A DNA stretch of 10,174 nucleotides from Cellvibrionales bacterium UBA5860. GTDB taxonomy: Bacteria; Pseudomonadota; Gammaproteobacteria; Pseudomonadales; Porticoccaceae. The stretch spans positions 442 through 10,615 of the forward strand of contig DJFY01000103.1 in the NCBI GenBank assembly GCA_002431545.1, read 5' to 3'. A model generated the notes under the pieces. That model had not been told where the DNA came from. It saw nothing but the letters and a program-made list of their open reading frames with translations, and did not search any database. This document shows positions 6,779-10,174 of this stretch, piece by piece. Positions within the stretch are counted from its first letter, which is position 1. Each line of letters begins with the position of its first letter. Position numbers and translations under genes: made by a program.

Positions 6779-7831
6779 TTACCATTTAACCACCGTGGTT
6801 CCGACAGTGCCATACGAGCCCATTGAAGTAATAACGTTGGCTGCTTCATCGATAGATACGACGTTAGTCACCATTTTACCCGGCGTCAGTTTGCCGGTTT
6901 CGACCATGTTCAACATGGATGGATAGCGTTGTGGCTGCATACCGATAGTGCCGACAAATTCCAGCTCCCGCGCAACCATGACATCAACGGGGAGGGAAAC
7001 ATAACCCTGTTCGTCCTGGGTGGTGAGCCCGATTTGCAAATGACGGCCCCGATTGCGCAAGCTCATCACTGAGTTGATACAGGTTGTTGCAATACCAAGG
7101 GCATCGACCGACACATGGGCGCCTCCACCGCTGAGCTCGACGACGGCTTCAGGAACGTTTTCCTTGGCCGCGTTAACGGTGGCCACGGCACCCATTTGCT
7201 TGGCCATTGCCAGGGTTTCGTCGTTGATATCAACAGCGATCACACTGGCTCCGAGGGCGGTGGCGATCTGCGTGGCGGCCAGGCCAATACCGCCGCAGCC
7301 GTGAATGCTAACCCAGTCGCCGGCGCCGACCCTGGCCTGGTCCACGATACCGTGGAATGACGTCATAAAGCGGCATCCCATACTAGCCGCCTCGACAAAG
7401 GGTATGGATTCCGGCAGCGACACTAAATTAAGATCCGCCCGCGCGACCTCGGCGTATTGACCGTAACCACCGGACCGGACAAAACCAGCACCTTCAAAAT
7501 TGAGACAGGTGTTTTGATGCCCGGAGTGGCAGAACGAACAGGTACCACAACCGAAGTTAAATGGGCAGATCACCCGATCCCCTTTTTTGAAGGTTTTGAC
7601 GTTGGCGCCGACTTCCTCGACCACGCCGCAAAATTCATGGCCAATGACATGAGGCAATTCAGGTTGCAGGCCTATCCAGCCCCAGTCGCCTTCGCAGACA
7701 TGCCAGTCACTGCGACAAACGCCGTTGGCTTCAACCTTGACGATGGCGTCGTCCGGCCCACACTCGGGTTCGGGCCAATTGTCGTGAACCTTCATGGGGG
7801 ATTTGAACGCTTCAAGTACGGCTGCTTTCAT
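6779..7831 (-). CDS. Zinc-dependent medium-chain alcohol dehydrogenase
   Basis: A cytosolic NAD(P)-dependent oxidoreductase of the MDR superfamily, 350 residues. The catalytic zinc ligands are C39 (GVCRSDWH), H65-E66 (GHEFCGVVEEVG) and probably C153 (MGCRF). The structural zinc lobe is C95, C98, C101 and C109 in CGTCSFCHSGHQNTC. The Rossmann loop is GCGGIG (178-183), and D201 at the end of the second strand (VIAVDIND) favours NAD over NADP. The sequence resembles the Zn_ADH6-type subfamily; substrate unknown. Start ATG at 7831 is supported by AGGAG (7839-7843) with a 7-base spacing. It is a single gene ending at the strong hairpin at 6731-6755. An aldehyde- or alcohol-detoxifying or catabolic role is a guess from family only. 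Confidence 0.93.
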   Translation of the reverse strand: MKAAVLEAFKSPMKVHDNWPEPECGPDDAIVKVEANGVCRSDWHVCEGDWGWIGLQPELPHVIGHEFCGVVEEVGANVKTFKKGDRVICPFNFGCGTCSFCHSGHQNTCLNFEGAGFVRSGGYGQYAEVARADLNLVSLPESIPFVEAASMGCRFMTSFHGIVDQARVGAGDWVSIHGCGGIGLAATQIATALGASVIAVDINDETLAMAKQMGAVATVNAAKENVPEAVVELSGGGAHVSVDALGIATTCINSVMSLRNRGRHLQIGLTTQDEQGYVSLPVDVMVARELEFVGTIGMQPQRYPSMLNMVETGKLTPGKMVTNVVSIDEAANVITSMGSYGTVGTTVVKW

Positions 7832-7856
7832 CTTATGACTCCTAGTTTTGATTTTA

Positions 7857-7862
7857 CTTATA
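7857..7862 (-). promoter_or_regulatory. Possible -10 box for the alcohol dehydrogenase
   Basis: TATAAG on the minus strand lies 25 bases before the start codon and would give a leader of about 20 bases containing the ribosome site. No convincing -35 box is found at the expected distance, so either an activator or another promoter further upstream is needed. Confidence 0.25.
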
Positions 7863-7917
7863 CGAACAGCGCAGTAACGTGCGCAGCAGGTCGCTTCTAA
7901 TCATCGGGTCAGGTGGT

Positions 7918-7957
7918 GTCGTCTGCTGCTGATATAAAACGACGACGTTATTTTATC
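7918..7957. repeat. Nested inverted repeats upstream of the alcohol dehydrogenase
   Basis: GTCGTC (7918-7923) is the reverse complement of GACGAC (7941-7946). Within and beyond it, ATAAAAC (7934-7940) can pair, with one bulged A, with GTTATTTTAT (7947-7956) around the GACGAC loop. The alternating arrangement could be an operator for the alcohol dehydrogenase gene or a weak hairpin. The rest of the 7832-8055 gap (224 bases) holds nothing else I recognise. Confidence 0.3.
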
Positions 7958-8055
7958 CCGAGCACTGATGTCAGGGCCGACAACCGATTTATCTTGCGCC
8001 AGGTTGAGGTATTCTAACCCTCTCTGAGCGCCGTGGAGCGTCGGCCCGACACTGG

Positions 8056-8433
8056 TCATTCCTTGTTTTTAGTCTTGTCCTCGTCGATACGCACGGGCGG
8101 AGCAATTTTCTTTTCCGCAGCTTCTTTTACTGTATCAATAGCACCACCCACGGTTTCCTTGGTGCCTTTGGCTACTTCTTTTGTGCCTTCGACCACGTCT
8201 TTGGTTACTTTGGTGATATCTTCCTTCACATCTGCGGCTTTTTCTTTTGCAGTCTCCGTAACCTTGGAGGTGGTTTCTTTAACAGTGCCGCGAATTTTTT
8301 CGGCACTGCCCATCTCAGTGTCCAGTTCGTCCATTTCCGGCTCCACCGACTCCTGCTTTTGGCAAGCGGTCAGTCCAGCAAACGATAAAATAGAGATTGA
8401 CACGGCCAGTACCAGCAGTTTTTTTATTTGCAT
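8056..8433 (-). CDS. Small lipoprotein with LEA-like 11-residue repeats
   Basis: A 125-residue predicted lipoprotein. MQIKK is followed by a hydrophobic stretch and the lipobox LTAC, so signal peptidase II would cleave before C24; Q25 and K26 carry no Asp retention signal, suggesting outer-membrane sorting. After an acidic linker (28-45), residues 52-109 form about five 11-residue units starting at K52, K63, T74, K85 and G96 (for example KEKAADVKEDI, KEVAKGTKETV). They are rich in Lys, Glu, Thr, Ala and Val without aromatics, as in LEA group 3 or apolipoprotein-like amphipathic helices. The tail is charged. ATG 8433 was chosen because it begins the signal peptide and has GGAGA (8443-8447) nine bases upstream; the frame stays open to 8658 but that part overlaps the divergent gene. 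I recognise no named family; a stress or envelope role is inference. Confidence 0.82.
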   Translation of the reverse strand: MQIKKLLVLAVSISILSFAGLTACQKQESVEPEMDELDTEMGSAEKIRGTVKETTSKVTETAKEKAADVKEDITKVTKDVVEGTKEVAKGTKETVGGAIDTVKEAAEKKIAPPVRIDEDKTKNKE

Positions 8434-8469
8434 TGCAACATTTCTCCAGCTTGAGCTAAACGTACGCTC

Positions 8470-8499
8470 ATTAAAGTGGTGGTCAACGCACAACGTCAA
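8470..8499 (-). promoter_or_regulatory. Sigma70-type promoter for the lipoprotein gene
   Basis: On the minus strand TTGACG (8499-8494, 5 of 6 bases of the -35 consensus) is followed after 18 bases by TTTAAT (8475-8470, 5 of 6 bases of the -10 consensus). Transcription would start near 8463, about 30 bases before the ATG at 8433. Confidence 0.6.
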
Positions 8500-8559
8500 G
8501 ACCCAGAGTAATAAATTTTGCCCGGCTGTTCGACTCGCATGGGCCGCAGCTCGAGCATT

Positions 8560-8568
8560 TGGTACTAT
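8560..8568 (+). promoter_or_regulatory. Possible extended -10 promoter for the isomerase-like gene
   Basis: TGG followed by TACTAT (8560-8568) fits an extended -10 element (TGn plus 4 of 6 -10 bases). The start would fall near 8575, just before GGAAG (8581-8585), which serves the ATG at 8594. No -35 box is evident, which is tolerable for extended -10 promoters. Confidence 0.35.
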
Positions 8569-8593
8569 CGAACAATCTCCGGAAGTGAAATCC

Positions 8594-9961
8594 ATGAGTC
8601 CGACACGCCTCGAACACCGCCAACTACATGCCCATTTGACGCAACTGCGTCCAGGCACAGCCGCTGCTTACGAGTTCACTTTGGTACAGTCCTATTTGCC
8701 GGGGAAGCCCTCATTGTCGTTACTGGTTTTGGCAGCCGCTGACGCATTCGCCCCCGGATGCCGCAAACTGGTCATCGTCGAAGCCACGGCCGCAAATCTC
8801 CTGGCGCTGGGCGCCAGCTTGCCGACACCGGAAGATTTCGAGACCTTGTCGCACCGATGGCAAAGCCCGGTTATAGACCTCCAGTCTCCGTTGGGCCTTA
8901 CGCCGGTGTGCATTGGTAAGCCCTGGGGCCAGGAGATCTGGTTTACCGGTATAGAAGAAAGAGGCTTATCGGGCGTCACCGATGGCCGGTTTACTGTCCC
9001 ACTAGCCTGGGTCGTCGCCGTCGTCCCAGTCCCGCTGATGACAGGACAGCCGGGCAATCCCAATCTGCTGAAAATTCTCGACCCCCTGCCCGAACCGGTT
9101 TATGGGGATCTTTACTTTGAACTGCACGAGGAAAAGCGCGAAGTCTATGTTGTCACGCATGTCGATTCACACGCCTGGCCCGACGGTCGAGGCGCTATCC
9201 GCTTCGGTTTCGATCCTCGGGCACGGGCACGCTACGCCGGTGATGACGTATTTCGCCAGGGCTACCTGCAGGCTGTGACCGAATACCGCGAAATTCGCCG
9301 GCAGATTGACAGCCTCATCGATCAGCTGCGCGAACGCCAGGGCATACCCCAAAACGCGCCGGTGTCGTCAGAACAAAGTAAGCTCTGGATGGCTTCGGTA
9401 CCCGCCAGATTGCGGGACGTCGAGTCAAAGTCACGGGAAGTGATGAATCAATTCACGCAACTGTTACCGCTGGCCGTCGGCGATGTGGTTCAGGTGCCAC
9501 CACTACTACCACATTCCCTGCAACACGGTGTTCGTACCGTAGAGTTTCAGTCGCCGGTTTACGAGCGGAAGATCCTGTCTTTCGCGCAAAAAGTGCTCAC
9601 ACAAACTGAGTGGGATACCCGTGAAGCCGTCGAGCTGATGACATTGGATGCACCGCAGCCATCTGCGCTGACGACTATCGAGGCCTGCGCCGAAAGCGGT
9701 ATCGTTCGAGAACGTATCGCAGACTTCGACGATTTTCGCGTAGAACGGCTTCAACTCGGCCCGGACGCCCAATGGACTAAGGCCAGAGAGGGTACTTACG
9801 CCCTTGCCATGGTGGTGAGCGGGCAAATTTGCCTCAACGGGATCGAGATAAAGCCAGAGAACGCAGCTTTTATTCCAGCCGCTTGCGGTGATTTAAACAT
9901 TGAAAATAAAGCCAACCAGGCCGGCGCTATTTTGCTGTGTCGCCCCCGGGCGACAAAATAG
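8594..9961 (+). CDS. Diverged class I phosphomannose isomerase-like bicupin protein
   Basis: A 455-residue protein with the layout of class I mannose-6-phosphate isomerases but divergent sequence. GKPWGQEIW (108-116) corresponds to the KPWG block. LLKILDPLPEPVYGDLYFEL, then HEEKREVYVV, contains candidate metal ligands H178 and E183. VPPLLPHSLQHG (301-312) followed by RTVEFQSPVYERKI resembles the PH..L.G...E.Q motif with candidate ligand H307. A second cupin-like stretch is near the C-terminus (GTYALAMVVSGQICLNG, 400-416). Between them, residues about 225-290 form a charged helical insert. The first 95 residues match nothing I know. Activity on mannose 6-phosphate is unproven. ATG 8594 with GGAAG (8581-8585) was chosen; the frame extends back to 8033, but that part is antisense to the lipoprotein gene. 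Confidence 0.72.
   Translation: MSPTRLEHRQLHAHLTQLRPGTAAAYEFTLVQSYLPGKPSLSLLVLAAADAFAPGCRKLVIVEATAANLLALGASLPTPEDFETLSHRWQSPVIDLQSPLGLTPVCIGKPWGQEIWFTGIEERGLSGVTDGRFTVPLAWVVAVVPVPLMTGQPGNPNLLKILDPLPEPVYGDLYFELHEEKREVYVVTHVDSHAWPDGRGAIRFGFDPRARARYAGDDVFRQGYLQAVTEYREIRRQIDSLIDQLRERQGIPQNAPVSSEQSKLWMASVPARLRDVESKSREVMNQFTQLLPLAVGDVVQVPPLLPHSLQHGVRTVEFQSPVYERKILSFAQKVLTQTEWDTREAVELMTLDAPQPSALTTIEACAESGIVRERIADFDDFRVERLQLGPDAQWTKAREGTYALAMVVSGQICLNGIEIKPENAAFIPAACGDLNIENKANQAGAILLCRPRATK
9929..9960 (+). repeat. Hairpin overlapping the end of the isomerase-like gene
   Basis: TGTCGCCC (9938-9945) and GGGCGACA (9948-9955) form a perfect inverted repeat separated by CC. The flanks TATTTTG (9929-9935) and CAAAATA (9954-9960) are also complementary, offering an alternative longer stem with a bulge. 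The repeat ends one base before the end of the stop codon. No T-tract follows, so it is not a classical terminator, but it may stabilise the 3' end of the messenger. Confidence 0.5.
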
Positions 9962-10067
9962 TGCCACGAAGCGCTTGCGTAACCACGAGTCTCATATCGA
10001 CCGGCCAATGCGGGGAGGGGCCTGGGCACCGGCCATCAGTTGCCGGAAACGGCCGGCTGTGGCAGAA

Positions 10068-10095
10068 TTTGCACCCTTTTTCGTGCCGATATAAG
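10068..10095 (+). promoter_or_regulatory. Candidate tRNA-Leu promoter
   Basis: TTTGCA (10068-10073, 4 of 6 bases of the -35 consensus), a 16-base spacer and TATAAG (10090-10095, 5 of 6 bases of the -10 consensus) precede the tRNA gene. A start near 10102 would give a short 5' leader removed by RNase P. Upstream, GCCGG (10042-10046) and CCGGC (10053-10057) can form a small stem of unknown role. Confidence 0.5.
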
Positions 10096-10111
10096 GCAAA
10101 CCACGAGCCAG

Positions 10112-10174
10112 GCGAAAGTGGCGGAACTGGTAGACGCGCTGGATTTAGGTTCCAGTGGGGCAACCCGTGAGAGT
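10112..10174 (+). tRNA. tRNA-Leu (anticodon UAG), 3' part outside window
   Basis: The sequence begins GCGAAAG (acceptor strand), followed by the D-arm with GGTAGACGC typical of bacterial tRNA-Leu. The anticodon arm has stem CTGGA/TTCAG-type pairing (CTGGA 10139-10143 with TCCAG 10151-10155) around the loop TTTAGGT (10144-10150), so the anticodon is TAG (10146-10148), reading CUA and other CUN codons. The following bases (GGGGCAACCC) are the start of the long variable arm expected of a class II tRNA. The window ends before the T-arm and the acceptor 3' strand. Confidence 0.93.

Noticed and set aside
7457..7900. 147-codon plus-strand frame across the 5' part of the alcohol dehydrogenase
   Set aside because: It is the antisense of a well-supported zinc enzyme with intact motifs; the translated sequence shows no recognisable domain.
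8033..8593. N-terminal 187-codon extension of the isomerase-like protein
   Set aside because: It lies entirely antisense to the lipoprotein gene and across its promoter, has low-complexity Ser/Thr/Val composition, and the ATG at 8594 has its own ribosome site.
8434..8658. 75-codon upstream extension of the lipoprotein frame
   Set aside because: It would bury the signal peptide inside the protein and overlap the divergent coding sequence and promoter; ATG 8433 has a good ribosome site.
10029..10057. CCGGCC/GGCCGG and GCCGG/CCGGC pairs as an intrinsic terminator before the tRNA gene
   Set aside because: The stems compete with each other and the nearest T-run is about 20 bases away, so the classical arrangement is absent.
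10061..10072. Possible sigma54 promoter (GG...GC elements) before the tRNA gene
   Set aside because: The distance between GG (10061-10062) and GC (10071-10072) is 8 bases, whereas the sigma54 consensus requires 10.
10112..10174. tRNA-Leu as an attachment site for an integrated element
   Set aside because: The 3' half of the tRNA and anything beyond it are outside the window; no integrase or duplicated tRNA end is visible.

Overview
The window looks like a chromosomal housekeeping segment of a gammaproteobacterium. GC content is moderate to high. The FolE, PrmB, AroC and SixA sequences read like those of the Pseudomonas and marine gammaproteobacterial lineages. The pairing gpsA-sixA and the run prmB, aroC, MFS permease match gene neighbourhoods known from Pseudomonas-like genomes. 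I cannot name a genus from sequence alone. There are no insertion sequences, CRISPR arrays, rRNA genes or phage genes. Coding density is high and no gene-free stretch exceeds about 250 bases.

Layout, left to right. (1) 1-795, plus: 3' part of a MoeB/ThiF-type E1-like adenylyltransferase fused to a C-terminal rhodanese domain; the N-terminus lies outside the window. (2) 1011-2525, plus: gpsA and sixA, nine bases apart, behind a good sigma70-type promoter. (3) 2619-3182, minus: folE, convergent with sixA and divergent from prmB. (4) 3427-6690, plus: prmB, then aroC with its own apparent promoter, then an MFS permease whose GTG start abuts the aroC stop. (5) A short, strong, apparently bidirectional hairpin terminator at 6731-6755. 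(6) 6779-7831, minus: a two-zinc medium-chain alcohol dehydrogenase. (7) 8056-8433, minus: a small lipoprotein whose mature part consists largely of LEA-like 11-residue repeats. (8) 8594-9961, plus, divergent from the lipoprotein: an unusual protein related to class I phosphomannose isomerase. (9) 10112 to the end: 5' part of a tRNA-Leu(UAG) gene.

The genes serve separate basic processes: sulfur transfer for cofactors (MoeB-rhodanese), phospholipid precursor supply (GpsA), phosphohistidine signalling (SixA), the first step of GTP-derived pterin synthesis (FolE), ribosomal protein L3 methylation (PrmB), the last step of chorismate synthesis (AroC), solute transport, alcohol/aldehyde redox chemistry and translation (tRNA-Leu). 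The least explained part is 8056-9961, where the repeat lipoprotein and the isomerase-like protein share a divergent promoter region.

I saw no strong case for a wholly new multi-gene system. The most useful points are the corrected starts for aroC and the isomerase-like gene, the LEA-like lipoprotein and the diverged isomerase-like protein.
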